In this document: one piece after another, positions 16,641 through 24,223 of the stretch
Position numbering within the stretch: position 1 is the stretch's first letter
How the letters are laid out: each line of letters opens with the position of its first letter
Assembly: GCA_910585465.1 (NCBI GenBank)
Contig: CAJUEW010000005.1
Span: 70,808 to 134,807 of the forward strand
DNA: 64,000 nt
DNA from: an uncultured Lachnospiraceae bacterium
GTDB lineage: Bacteria; Bacillota; Clostridia; Lachnospirales; Lachnospiraceae
Direction: 5' to 3'
Notes under the pieces: generated by a model
What the model saw: the letters and a program-made list of their open reading frames with translations, nothing else
Told to the model about the DNA's origin: nothing
Databases searched by the model: none
Made by a program: the position numbers and the translations under genes

Positions 16641-17888
16641 TTACTGTGCTGCATAAGCGCCGTCGGTGATAACAACAGCCTTCGGTGATTTGCTCGGCTC
16701 TCCGTCCTCAGACCATGTAATACCTGTGCCGGTCAGGCCGTCAACCGTAATCTGGGTCATAGCAACTTTCATCGCCTCACACATATCGGATACGCTCATA
16801 TCAGCAGTAACTCCTGCCTGCTCTGCGGCCGCCTTGATAATATAAATTGCGTCATAAGCGTCTGCTGCGAACTGATTCGGAATCTCACCATAAGCCTCCT
16901 GATAAGCAGTTACAAAGCTCTTGGTAGCCTCATCATCAGCGTCCGCTGCAAACGGAGTAAGGAGCATAACGCCCTCAGCCAGTGCAGTGTCAAAGTTGTC
17001 AACTGCCAGAATACCATCCAGGCCGTCACATCCGAAGAAAATCGGTTCAAAGCCCATACCGTTTGCCTGGGTCAGGATAATGGAAGCCTCTGTATAGTAG
17101 ATCGGAAGGAACACCAGCTCTGCTGCTGCTTCCTTTGCCTTCTGAAGCTGTACTGAGAAATCCGTCTTGCTGTCAGCAGTAAATGCCTCTGCAGCTACAA
17201 TTTCAATTCCCTGGTTTGCTGCCTCTGCGGAAAACTTTTCGTAGATGCCCGTAGAGTACACATCGGAGCTGTCGTAAATCACTGCCACTTTGGTAGCAAT
17301 TCCGTTTTCACCGATATACTGTGCAGATGCCGCTCCCTGGTTCGGGTCAGAGAAGCATACACGGAATGCATTTGGCTGTGCAATACTCTCAACAGCAGAC
17401 CCGGACGGAGTCAGATGAAACATATTGTCCTCCGCACTCTTTGCAACAACTGCAGTACATGGAGTGGAGGTTACGGTACCCATCAGCACCTGCATACCCC
17501 AGTCCTTTAAAGTATTGTATGCATTTACAGATTTCTCTGCGTCATGCTCATCATCCTCAAACTGGAACTCTACCTGCATGCCGTTGATTCCGCCGGCTGC
17601 ATTGATTTCATCAACTGCAAGATTTGCTGCATTCATAACAGCCATCCCATACACAGCAGCGCCTCCGGTGATCGGTCCGATGCCGCCGATTTTCAGAACG
17701 CCGCCCTCTGCAGCGGTTCCGGTGCCTTCAGTATCTTCAGCTCCTTCACTGTCTGTTTCAGCGCCTTCGGTTGTCTCTGCCGCTTCTCCTGTTGTAGTCT
17801 CTTCGGTATCTGCCGGTGCCTTAGAGCCGCATGCTGCCACAGAAAAAGCAAGTATTGTTGCCATAGCAAGACTAAGTAACTTTTTCAT
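16641..17888 (-). CDS. livJ: Branched-chain amino acid ABC transporter substrate-binding lipoprotein
   Basis: The 415-residue protein starts with a lipoprotein signal (lipobox SVAAC, Cys 20), then an acidic Thr/Glu/Gly-rich linker to about residue 65. The type I periplasmic-binding fold follows, from LKIGGIGPITGGAAVYG. LTPSGSAVESI and FRVCFSDPNQG match the Leu/Ile/Val-binding family. It captures the amino acid outside the cell for LivHM. It is first in the liv cluster behind a strong promoter and is followed by a terminator, which fits high expression of binding proteins. The actual ligand could be any branched-chain or related amino acid. Confidence 0.93.
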   Translation of the reverse strand: MKKLLSLAMATILAFSVAACGSKAPADTEETTTGEAAETTEGAETDSEGAEDTEGTGTAAEGGVLKIGGIGPITGGAAVYGMAVMNAANLAVDEINAAGGINGMQVEFQFEDDEHDAEKSVNAYNTLKDWGMQVLMGTVTSTPCTAVVAKSAEDNMFHLTPSGSAVESIAQPNAFRVCFSDPNQGAASAQYIGENGIATKVAVIYDSSDVYSTGIYEKFSAEAANQGIEIVAAEAFTADSKTDFSVQLQKAKEAAAELVFLPIYYTEASIILTQANGMGFEPIFFGCDGLDGILAVDNFDTALAEGVMLLTPFAADADDEATKSFVTAYQEAYGEIPNQFAADAYDAIYIIKAAAEQAGVTADMSVSDMCEAMKVAMTQITVDGLTGTGITWSEDGEPSKSPKAVVITDGAYAAQ

Positions 17889-17920
17889 AATTCTTTCCTC
17901 CTACAAATATATAAAATAAA

Positions 17921-17948
17921 TATCCGATACAGAAACCTGCATCGGATA
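17921..17948. promoter_or_regulatory. Palindrome at the livJ transcription start
   Basis: TATCCGATACAG (17921-17932) and CTGCATCGGATA (17937-17948) form a 12-base inverted repeat with one mismatch around an AAAC spacer. It lies immediately downstream of the livJ -10 element. Related half-sites occur at the livH start, which suggests an operator. As RNA it would also form a hairpin followed by TTTATTTTATATATTT, so it may additionally end transcripts from the NlpC/P60 gene. Confidence 0.6.
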
Positions 17949-17950
17949 TC

Positions 17951-17979
17951 ATGATAAACATTGAATTTTCATTTGTCAA
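17951..17979 (-). promoter_or_regulatory. Sigma-A promoter of livJ
   Basis: On the minus strand, consensus TTGACA (17974-17979) and TATCAT (17951-17956) are separated by 17 bases. Confidence 0.85.
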
Positions 17980-18024
17980 TTCATTTTTAGAGTTTTTATA
18001 ATTTTTATAGAATTTTGGCTTCTT

Positions 18025-19314
18025 CTACCAATATCTCCGGATACACAGAACACTGCGGTAATACATATTGCTCACCTTAATGCCTGTGCTCGGCGTACTG
18101 GCATGCACAATCTGATTATTTCCTATGTAAATTCCCACATGTCCCGGATAACACACCACATCTCCGGGCTGTTTTTCAGAATCGCCGACTGCACGTCCTC
18201 CTCCCGCCAGACCGCCGGAGCTTCTGGGCGTGGAAATTCCAAAGTGTGCATGTACCAGACTGACAAATCCGGAGCAGTCTGTCCCCCCCGTCAGGCTGTT
18301 TCCCCCCAGTACATAGGGACAGCCCACAAAATTCAGTCCATAGGAGGCAATCGCTGAACCGCTTCCGCCGCCGGAAGATGAGCCTCCTCCGCCGGAGCCT
18401 GAAGAAGAACCACCGCCGGAAGAACTGCCTTTCGAGGACCCTCCCTCGGCTCCGCCCACCCCCATTGCTCCGTTCCCTTCCGGAGTGGAAGCTGTGGAAG
18501 AAGTCCCTGCAGAAGAAGTATCCGAAGATTTGCTGCCTGAGGCCGCCTTGGCTTTTTGGGCAGCCGCCTCTTTCGCTGCTTTAGCTCTGGCCGCTTCCTC
18601 CTGCAGCTTTTTAATCTGCGCATTTTGTTCCTTAATCTTCCTCTGATACTCACTGGCTTTAGACCTGGCCGCATTTAGCTGGTTGTTGAAATCCGAAATC
18701 TCGTTTTGCTTTCTTGCAATCATAGACTGAAGATTTGCCTTCTCCTGCTCCATCTGCTCCTGAAGTATCAAAAGCTCCTCTTTTTCCTCCTCAAGCCGCT
18801 TCTGAAGCTCGATGACTGCCTGCTTTACCGCCTTATACTCATCCAGAAGCCTCCTGTCATATTCCTGAAGCTCTTCTGCATAGTCTACTTTATTGACAAG
18901 ATCCGCCACGCTTTCCGATGTCAGAAGCAGCTCCATATATCCCACATTCCCTGATTCATACAGATACTGAATCCGAAGCTTCATGGACTCATACTGCCTC
19001 TCCTCCGTGGCCTTGGCTTCTTCATAGGCTGCCTGAGCCTCCTGAATCTCCACCTCTTTATCTGCCAGATCGCTTTCCAGTATTTCAATATTCAAAAGAG
19101 TGTCCACCAGCTCGTCATTCAAACCGCTCAATTCGCTGCTCAGTGCACTTTTCTGGCTCTCCAGACTGCTGATCCTGGACTGTATGTTCTGTAATTCTCT
19201 CTCATTCTGCGCTTTCTGGCTCTGAATACTATTGATTGTCGCAGATACCGTTGTCATGCCGGTAATCCATACGACAGCCGCCAAAAGAACGCACCACGTT
19301 CTTTTTAACCTCAT
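18025..19314 (-). CDS. Secreted NlpC/P60 peptidoglycan endopeptidase with coiled coil (CwlO/PcsB-like)
   Basis: The 429-residue protein has a signal peptide (about residues 1-25) and a long coiled coil (about 26-245) of the CwlO/PcsB type. A Ser/Gly-rich linker (about 255-318) leads to a C-terminal NlpC/P60 domain. The catalytic residues are visible as Cys347 (GGTDCSGFV), His392 (PGHVGIYIG) and His404 (QIVHAS). Such enzymes cut peptide stems in the wall during growth or division, and the coiled coil usually keeps them inactive until bound by an FtsEX-like partner. No ftsEX is adjacent. The Gly/Ser linker is long and low in complexity. Confidence 0.92.
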   Translation of the reverse strand: MRLKRTWCVLLAAVVWITGMTTVSATINSIQSQKAQNERELQNIQSRISSLESQKSALSSELSGLNDELVDTLLNIEILESDLADKEVEIQEAQAAYEEAKATEERQYESMKLRIQYLYESGNVGYMELLLTSESVADLVNKVDYAEELQEYDRRLLDEYKAVKQAVIELQKRLEEEKEELLILQEQMEQEKANLQSMIARKQNEISDFNNQLNAARSKASEYQRKIKEQNAQIKKLQEEAARAKAAKEAAAQKAKAASGSKSSDTSSAGTSSTASTPEGNGAMGVGGAEGGSSKGSSSGGGSSSGSGGGGSSSGGGSGSAIASYGLNFVGCPYVLGGNSLTGGTDCSGFVSLVHAHFGISTPRSSGGLAGGGRAVGDSEKQPGDVVCYPGHVGIYIGNNQIVHASTPSTGIKVSNMYYRSVLCIRRYW

Positions 19315-19415
19315 CCGTATAACCTCCGGTTACAGAATATCACAGAACATTCTTGTTTTCAACTAGTTATTCGCCCTGAGCTTCCACAAAATATAATCCT
19401 TGAGGGTTAAAACTC

Positions 19416-19440
19416 CCCCGCAGAGGGCGGGGAAAAAAAG
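19416..19440 (-). terminator. GC-rich hairpin, possible terminator
   Basis: CCCCGC (19416-19421) and GCGGGG (19427-19432) form a 6-base stem. On the minus strand it is followed by GGAGTTTT, a short T-run. It could block antisense transcription coming from the DHHW operon, but the signal is weak. Confidence 0.35.
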
Positions 19441-19467
19441 TACGCATAAACTCAGGCTGAGCAAATA

Positions 19468-19496
19468 TTGATTTTCATTCATATGTCCGATATAAT
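19468..19496 (+). promoter_or_regulatory. Sigma-A promoter of the ArsR/SmtB regulator
   Basis: TTGATT (19468-19473) and TATAAT (19491-19496) are 17 bases apart. The segment ATATTGATTTTCATTCATAT (19465-19484) over the -35 and spacer is an imperfect inverted repeat and may be the autoregulatory operator. Confidence 0.75.
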
Positions 19497-19527
19497 AAAG
19501 GGAATAAGAAAGAAGGCAGGAACAACT

Positions 19528-19830
19528 ATGAACCAGAATATACACATGCCCGCGGAGGAAGAGATTTATTATCTTTCTGAATTTTATAAGGTTTTCGGTG
19601 ATTCCACCAGAATCAAAATTTTATATATACTGCTGGAGCAGGAACTATGTGTGAACGACATCGCTCAGGCCCTGTCTATGACTCCCAGCTCCATTTCCCA
19701 TCAGCTCCGTATATTAAAACAACACCGTCTGGTCAAATTCCGCAGAGACGGCAAGACCATCTATTACTCTCTTGCGGATCACCATGTGGAAAATATTCTG
19801 AGCCAGGGCCTGGAGCATATTGAAGAATAA
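19528..19830 (+). CDS. ArsR/SmtB family metalloregulator with an alpha5-type metal site
   Basis: The 100-residue winged-helix repressor has IAQALSMTPSSISHQLRILKQ as recognition region and a wing FRRDGKTIYYSL. The last helix has Asp84, His86, His97 and Glu100, the same spacing as the alpha5 zinc site of CadC (D, H, H, E), so zinc or a similar ion is the likely ligand. The alpha3 region reads ELCVND, so the second Cys of the cadmium/lead site is missing. Start ATG 19528 is chosen over an upstream in-frame Met because it lies about 32 bases after the -10 and has an AGGA site. No metal transporter or metallothionein gene is adjacent, which is unusual. Confidence 0.88.
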   Translation: MNQNIHMPAEEEIYYLSEFYKVFGDSTRIKILYILLEQELCVNDIAQALSMTPSSISHQLRILKQHRLVKFRRDGKTIYYSLADHHVENILSQGLEHIEE

Positions 19831-19836
19831 ACATTC

Positions 19837-20877
19837 TTATCTGTAGGAAACCTCTGTATCATCCTGAGCGACAATCAGAATCTGCGTCACATCCTGTCCG
19901 GAAAGCCACTCTGTCACATCCGCCCTGAAATATCTGGGGTCAATCACTGTGATTCTTCCATAATGGAACAGCAGAAAAGGAACAAAATTATTGGCAAAGG
20001 AATCCTTCAGCACCGCCAGATGACCGCCCTCCATTCCCGTCGTAATCTGTACAACCGCATGGTTTCCGTCTAAAAAGAAACGGTAGGCATCTTCTGTAGA
20101 TAAATACTGCTCCTGGTACATTCCTCTCACACTGGATTCTCCCAAATCATAGACCACATCACATACTATGCCAGAATCATAAAAATCCATTCGATCGGCC
20201 TGAGGGGCATAATGAAGCCTTCCGTAATGTGTTCCCAGAAAGTCCTTTTTAAGTGTCTGTTTCCGGAAATTATGCAGGGGCGTGGGAACCAGTCCCTGCT
20301 CCTTCGCCCACGCCTCATAGGCGTAATAAGCTCCCAGCATTGTCCAATGGTGATCTGTTCTGAAAAAAATATATTCCTGTCTGTGTTCCCTCAGCTTCCG
20401 CCAAATCCGATCCTCCTCCACAGCCTCAAAACAAAGTATGGAGGGCATTTTTTCCTGCAGAACCGCTCCTGCATTGGGAACATGAATCCGGCTGACCTTC
20501 CTTTCTCCAAATTGTTCTTTCATAAGAAGCTCCAGCTCATCCCAGTGGGCTGTTTCGGTGCTTTCGGCAAACAAATAGCCGTCCTTTCCAAGATAAATCC
20601 CGTCTATCTCCTTCTTTCCAAGCAAAATTTCGCATTGTGTCTTTGCATGAACCCACCTGTCCCTCCCGGGAAACTGATCCAGCAGCCATTCCTCATACGC
20701 ACTTCCATAGCTCCCGTTCATAACAGAAGACCATTTTGCCGTAGGCTTCTGGGCCAGTATTCTTTTTTCCCATTCTGAATAAAATCTGTCCTCTGTAAAA
20801 CAATCCGCGGCCCAAAATCCGCATAAAATACAAAAGAACAACAGACAGACTACTGCTTTTTTATTGTTTTTTCTCAT
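19837..20877 (-). CDS. DHHW family protein (AlgJ/AlgX-like partner of an O-acyltransferase)
   Basis: The 346-residue protein has an N-terminal membrane anchor or signal (about residues 7-25) and the family motif DHHW at residues 175-178 inside FFRTDHHWTMLGAYYAY. DGYLF near residue 100 and a C-terminal VLKDSFANNFVPFL with the Ser of an SGNH-like fold also fit. DHHW proteins work outside the membrane with MBOAT acyltransferases to acetylate exopolysaccharide or wall polymers. It follows the MBOAT gene after 2 bases. It is somewhat shorter than many DHHW proteins. The target polymer is unknown. Confidence 0.88.
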   Translation of the reverse strand: MRKNNKKAVVCLLFFCILCGFWAADCFTEDRFYSEWEKRILAQKPTAKWSSVMNGSYGSAYEEWLLDQFPGRDRWVHAKTQCEILLGKKEIDGIYLGKDGYLFAESTETAHWDELELLMKEQFGERKVSRIHVPNAGAVLQEKMPSILCFEAVEEDRIWRKLREHRQEYIFFRTDHHWTMLGAYYAYEAWAKEQGLVPTPLHNFRKQTLKKDFLGTHYGRLHYAPQADRMDFYDSGIVCDVVYDLGESSVRGMYQEQYLSTEDAYRFFLDGNHAVVQITTGMEGGHLAVLKDSFANNFVPFLLFHYGRITVIDPRYFRADVTEWLSGQDVTQILIVAQDDTEVSYR

Positions 20878-20879
20878 AA

Positions 20880-22196
20880 TTAAAACCTGAAATATAAAAA
20901 GGGATTATATGCTGCATCCACAAGGTAGGCTATAGACAGAAAAAATACGGCAATTCTGACAGGCAATTTTTCAACTGCTTTTTTTCCAAAGCCAACTGCA
21001 CCGAAAATCCCAAGCAAAAGCAAAAGCCCATAGTTGGAAACAATCCATGCCGTGCCTCCATTCATAAAACTGCCCGACCCGCCGGCCAGCATAAATATCC
21101 ACCGGATTCCTGCCCGTAAATCCTCCAGGGCAAATATGGTCATCCCCGCCAGAACCGCACCCATCGTATACAGGTGGCCAACCACCGGAAATTTTTTCAG
21201 CCATACCAGCAAAAAACATTTTTCCAGCAACAAAAGAAATCCAAAATACAATCCCCATACCAAAAAATTCCACCCTTTTCCATGCCAGATTCCGGTCAGC
21301 GCCCATACAATCAGTATGTTTCGCATCTGGACCGCAAGGCCCCGTCTGTTTCCTCCGAGCGGAATATAGACATACTCCCGAAACCATTGCCCCAATGATA
21401 TATGCCATCTTCTCCAGAATTCGGTAATACTTCCGGAACGGTATGGATAGTCAAAGTTTTCTTTCAGATGAAATCCCAGCATCTGCGCAAGTCCGATGGC
21501 CATATCCGAATAGCCCGAGAAATCAAAATAAAGCTGCAGCGCATAGGCCAGACTTCCGATCCATGCCGTCAAGACGCTCATCTGCTCCATAGGAAGCCCC
21601 TGTATCTGTTCCCACAAAAGCCCTGTCTGGTTCGCCAGCAGAACCTTTTTACCCAGTCCGATGCAGAATCTTCCGATTCCTTCATATCCGTCCTCCCATG
21701 TCTGTCTGCGCCTGTTCAGCTCCTCTTCCACATCCGCATACCGGACAATAGGGCCTGCGATAAGCTGGGGAAACATGGCCACATAAGCTCCAAAGGTGAT
21801 TAAATTCTTCTGGGCAGGTACCTCCCTGCGGTAGACATCAATGGTATAGGACATAGTCTGGAAGGTGTAAAAGGAAATACCGATGGGAAGGGGAAAAATA
21901 CCTGCGTACTTAAAAATGCCCAAAAGAGACAGATTGACAAGGACGGACTCTGTAAGCACCGCCCTTGCCATATATGTTTTTCCGTTGCAAAATGCATATT
22001 CAAGCAGCCTGCCGTTGCCATAATCCAGGAAGGTAGAAAAAAGCATTATTCCTATATAGACCGGCTCTCCCCATGCATAGAAAATCAAGCTTCCGAGAAA
22101 AAGCACCAAATTCTGATACTTTTCCGGCGATAGCGTATAAAACACCAAAAATGCCGGAAGAAACCGGAAAATAAATAAAAGGCTGCTGAATACCAT
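20880..22196 (-). CDS. MBOAT family O-acyltransferase (AlgI/DltB-like)
   Basis: The 438-residue protein has about ten to eleven membrane segments. It carries the MBOAT motifs FDFSGYSDMAIG (about residues 224-235), FWRRWHISLGQWFREYVYIPLGGNRRG (260-286) and the catalytic His305 in WALTGIWHG. These proteins pass acetyl or acyl groups from the cytoplasm to an outer-face acceptor. It stands between DUF4358 and DHHW genes with gaps of only 2-3 bases, forming an O-acylation cassette. No dltA or dltC is present, so D-alanylation of teichoic acid is unlikely; polysaccharide acetylation is the better inference. Confidence 0.93.
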   Translation of the reverse strand: MVFSSLLFIFRFLPAFLVFYTLSPEKYQNLVLFLGSLIFYAWGEPVYIGIMLFSTFLDYGNGRLLEYAFCNGKTYMARAVLTESVLVNLSLLGIFKYAGIFPLPIGISFYTFQTMSYTIDVYRREVPAQKNLITFGAYVAMFPQLIAGPIVRYADVEEELNRRRQTWEDGYEGIGRFCIGLGKKVLLANQTGLLWEQIQGLPMEQMSVLTAWIGSLAYALQLYFDFSGYSDMAIGLAQMLGFHLKENFDYPYRSGSITEFWRRWHISLGQWFREYVYIPLGGNRRGLAVQMRNILIVWALTGIWHGKGWNFLVWGLYFGFLLLLEKCFLLVWLKKFPVVGHLYTMGAVLAGMTIFALEDLRAGIRWIFMLAGGSGSFMNGGTAWIVSNYGLLLLLGIFGAVGFGKKAVEKLPVRIAVFFLSIAYLVDAAYNPFLYFRF

Positions 22197-22199
22197 TGC

Positions 22200-22748
22200 T
22201 TACTTTACCAATTCCCTTTCAACCACCGCCAGGGCCTGTTCATTCATCGCTCTGCAGGCCTCAACTGCTTTTTCCTCATCTTCCTCCAGCCCGTCAAGAG
22301 AGCCTCCTAATTGTACAAAACACACATAATCTCCATAGGTCCGGATCATAGACGACTGAATCTTAGGTATATTTATCGGATACTGAAGAGAATCCTGTAT
22401 CATTGCTTCTCTGTAAGTATTAAATGCATTCTCCACATCCTCCCGATGTTCTTCCTCTGATTTTACGATAATCAAAGAATCTACATTTGCAGAAATCATC
22501 GGAGTCTGTCCATAAAAATCTTCATACATCTGCTCCGATATGCCATACCAGTCATCCAGGAATTCCGGAGAGAGCTCTTGATCGGGCCAATAATCATCCC
22601 CCAGTTCCTCTGCCACAGCTTCTGCCAGGTCTTTTGCAGGCACATCGTTCCTCCAGCTCTGCCCGCCGGTCCCGGACTGAGAGTCTCCGGCTTTACACCC
22701 TGTTGTCAGCAGCATTACCGCTATTCCCGCCAATATCCCTTTCTTCAT
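22200..22748 (-). CDS. DUF4358 lipoprotein of the O-acylation cassette
   Basis: The 182-residue protein has a lipoprotein signal with lipobox LTTGC. The mature part matches the DUF4358 pattern: DWYGISEQMYEDFYGQTPMISANVDSLIIVK, then a long helix and YGDYVCFV. ATG 22748 is chosen because GAGGTGAT precedes it. DUF4358 proteins commonly occur beside MBOAT and DHHW genes in Firmicutes, but their job is not established. An accessory or acceptor-binding role is inferred. It ends 3 bases before the MBOAT start and begins only 24 bases after the nuclease-like gene. Confidence 0.85.
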   Translation of the reverse strand: MKKGILAGIAVMLLTTGCKAGDSQSGTGGQSWRNDVPAKDLAEAVAEELGDDYWPDQELSPEFLDDWYGISEQMYEDFYGQTPMISANVDSLIIVKSEEEHREDVENAFNTYREAMIQDSLQYPINIPKIQSSMIRTYGDYVCFVQLGGSLDGLEEDEEKAVEACRAMNEQALAVVERELVK

Positions 22749-22772
22749 ACGCATCACCTCATTTGTAGTGTA

Positions 22773-23543
22773 TCAAATTTTCACCTGTTTATTCTGAATT
22801 CTTTGAAGCTCCAGTCTCTGAACCCTCTCCAGAAGATCCAAATCCGTCTCGAAAATATCCAGAATCAGCTCCTGCAGCTCCAGATCCTGCATCCAGGACT
22901 CCTGTGCAAACATTCTCCACACCATCTGTCGGCAGAACTGCTTCAGCCTTTGAACGTCAAAGACGGTCAGATCCCCCTTCCGGAGGCTTAGATTAAGTGT
23001 CCCTACTATATCATGAATCATAAAATACTTCAAGAACTCCTGTTTCCTCTCTGTTTTTGCAGATTCTTCCGCAAAGCAGTGAAATAAAAACGGCAGGAAC
23101 AAAATCAGTCCGCTGGCCTCCAGCTTTTCTGCTGAGCATTCCGAAAGGGTAATTATATGAACAGGGAGCGTAATCCTCTCATGTCCGGGAAACTCCAGTG
23201 TAGTACAGTACTCCTCCTTTCTATTTTTTCCAAAATAAATAATCTGCGGTTCGCGCATCTGCACAATCATATTTTTCGCCGGACTGCCGTACTGAAACAT
23301 GCAGCCTCTGTCCTCAGCATAGATTTGAATGCATCCTTCCAGACAACGGAGCTGAAACATATAACGGTTGGCGCACCCTATCGTCAGCCAGACACTGACC
23401 GTCTCCTGGTGATTCCATTCCTTTAATATTGTCTCCTCATCACTGTATTCTGTTCGGAAAAGACGGTTTACCATATGAATCAGCGCTTTGTCTGAAAGAT
23501 GAAATATTTTTTCCATCATCCAGATATTTTCTTGGAAATACAT
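22773..23543 (-). CDS. Rpn/PD-(D/E)XK nuclease-like hypothetical protein
   Basis: The 256-residue protein starts MYFQENIWMMEKIFHLSDKALIHMVNRLF after an AGAGGAG site at ATG 23543. This opening resembles Lachnospiraceae proteins related to the Rpn (recombination-promoting nuclease) family. A DEETI segment and later strands (VSVWLTIGC, YMFQLRCLEGCIQIY) could form a nuclease fold, but I do not see a clean D...ExK catalytic set, so it may be degenerate. The C-terminal half is helical and charged. It has its own promoter and lies 24 bases upstream of the O-acylation genes, so it may be co-transcribed with them. The family call is tentative. Confidence 0.6.
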   Translation of the reverse strand: MYFQENIWMMEKIFHLSDKALIHMVNRLFRTEYSDEETILKEWNHQETVSVWLTIGCANRYMFQLRCLEGCIQIYAEDRGCMFQYGSPAKNMIVQMREPQIIYFGKNRKEEYCTTLEFPGHERITLPVHIITLSECSAEKLEASGLILFLPFLFHCFAEESAKTERKQEFLKYFMIHDIVGTLNLSLRKGDLTVFDVQRLKQFCRQMVWRMFAQESWMQDLELQELILDIFETDLDLLERVQRLELQRIQNKQVKI

Positions 23544-23591
23544 GAATATTCTCCTCTCATTTCCAAACTGCAAGCACTCGAACCATTCTCA

Positions 23592-23620
23592 ATTATACTA
23601 AATTCTGGAATTAATGCCAT
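23592..23620 (-). promoter_or_regulatory. Sigma-A promoter of the nuclease-like and O-acylation operon
   Basis: On the minus strand, ATGGCA (23615-23620) and TATAAT (23592-23597) are 17 bases apart, about 50 bases before the start codon. No other clear promoter precedes the DUF4358 gene. Confidence 0.65.
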
Positions 23621-23730
23621 AGATATATGACCTTTGATTTGCTTCTTAGACACTTCAAGAATATAAAATTCAACGTATTCTGTCAAGTCTCCATGCACTT
23701 GAGCCCTCATAGAATATAATCTTTAACATG

Positions 23731-23761
23731 AAAAAGAGTACTGCACCTGTTTGCAGTACTC
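23731..23761 (-). terminator. Rho-independent terminator of ptsH
   Basis: GAGTACTGCA (23736-23745) and TGCAGTACTC (23752-23761) form a perfect 10-base stem, followed by TTTTT on the minus strand. It directly adjoins the ptsH stop codon. Confidence 0.9.
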
Positions 23762-24019
23762 CTAAATCCCATTCTGTAGGAAATTAACAATTTTCTCCAG
23801 AGCCAGTTCCTCATCCTCCCCCTCACATTCTATAATCACTTCATCTCCCGGACATACAGGAAACGCAAGGAGGCTCATCAGACTTTTACAGTTCATCTTA
23901 TATTCCCCATGAATCATCATAACATGGGATTTGCATCTGTTTGCTTCTGTTACCAGCTTTCCCGCCGGACGCAGATGCAGTCCTGACTCATTGTCAATGG
24001 TAATCATCTTCCTGACCAA
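23762..24019 (-). CDS. ptsH: HPr phosphocarrier protein
   Basis: HPr passes phosphate from enzyme I to EIIA components of sugar PTS systems, and in Firmicutes it is also a catabolite control signal. Starting at TTG 24019 gives 85 residues and places the active-site His at position 15 (GLHLRPAG) and the HPr-kinase target Ser at position 46 (NCKSLMSL), exactly the canonical numbering. The GGGGTGAT ribosome site is placed for this TTG. A GTG three codons upstream would shift the numbering. It is monocistronic here, away from ptsI. With both His15 and Ser46 present it should do transport as well as CcpA signalling. Confidence 0.93.
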   Translation of the reverse strand: MVRKMITIDNESGLHLRPAGKLVTEANRCKSHVMMIHGEYKMNCKSLMSLLAFPVCPGDEVIIECEGEDEELALEKIVNFLQNGI

Positions 24020-24161
24020 AAAAATCACCCCTCTCTTTTATTACCCTCTTTCTTTGTGCACCCCCATACACAGCCTGTCATTGCATATTTTCCCTATTTT
24101 ATCAAAAATATGCAAATGTACACAGACAAACAACTTCCAGTTAATAACATTATACCACAAA

Positions 24162-24185
24162 CGGAGTGCGTGTAAACGCACTCCG
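24162..24185 (-). terminator. Hairpin after the sugar permease gene
   Basis: CGGAGTGCG (24162-24170) and CGCACTCCG (24177-24185) form a perfect 9-base stem 39 bases after the permease stop. The following T-run is short (TTTG), so termination may be partial. Confidence 0.6.
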
Positions 24186-24223
24186 CCTCACTTTTAACAT
24201 ATTGTTCACAATCAGAAGCCGGA

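Noticed and set aside
19363..19545. Small hydrophobic minus-strand frame overlapping the ArsR promoter
   Set aside because: It overlaps the regulator promoter and start, has no convincing ribosome site and no known match. A short membrane peptide cannot be excluded.
20880..22196. Calling the MBOAT protein DltB
   Set aside because: No dltA, dltC or dltD is present, and the partners are DUF4358 and DHHW, which fit polysaccharide O-acylation better.
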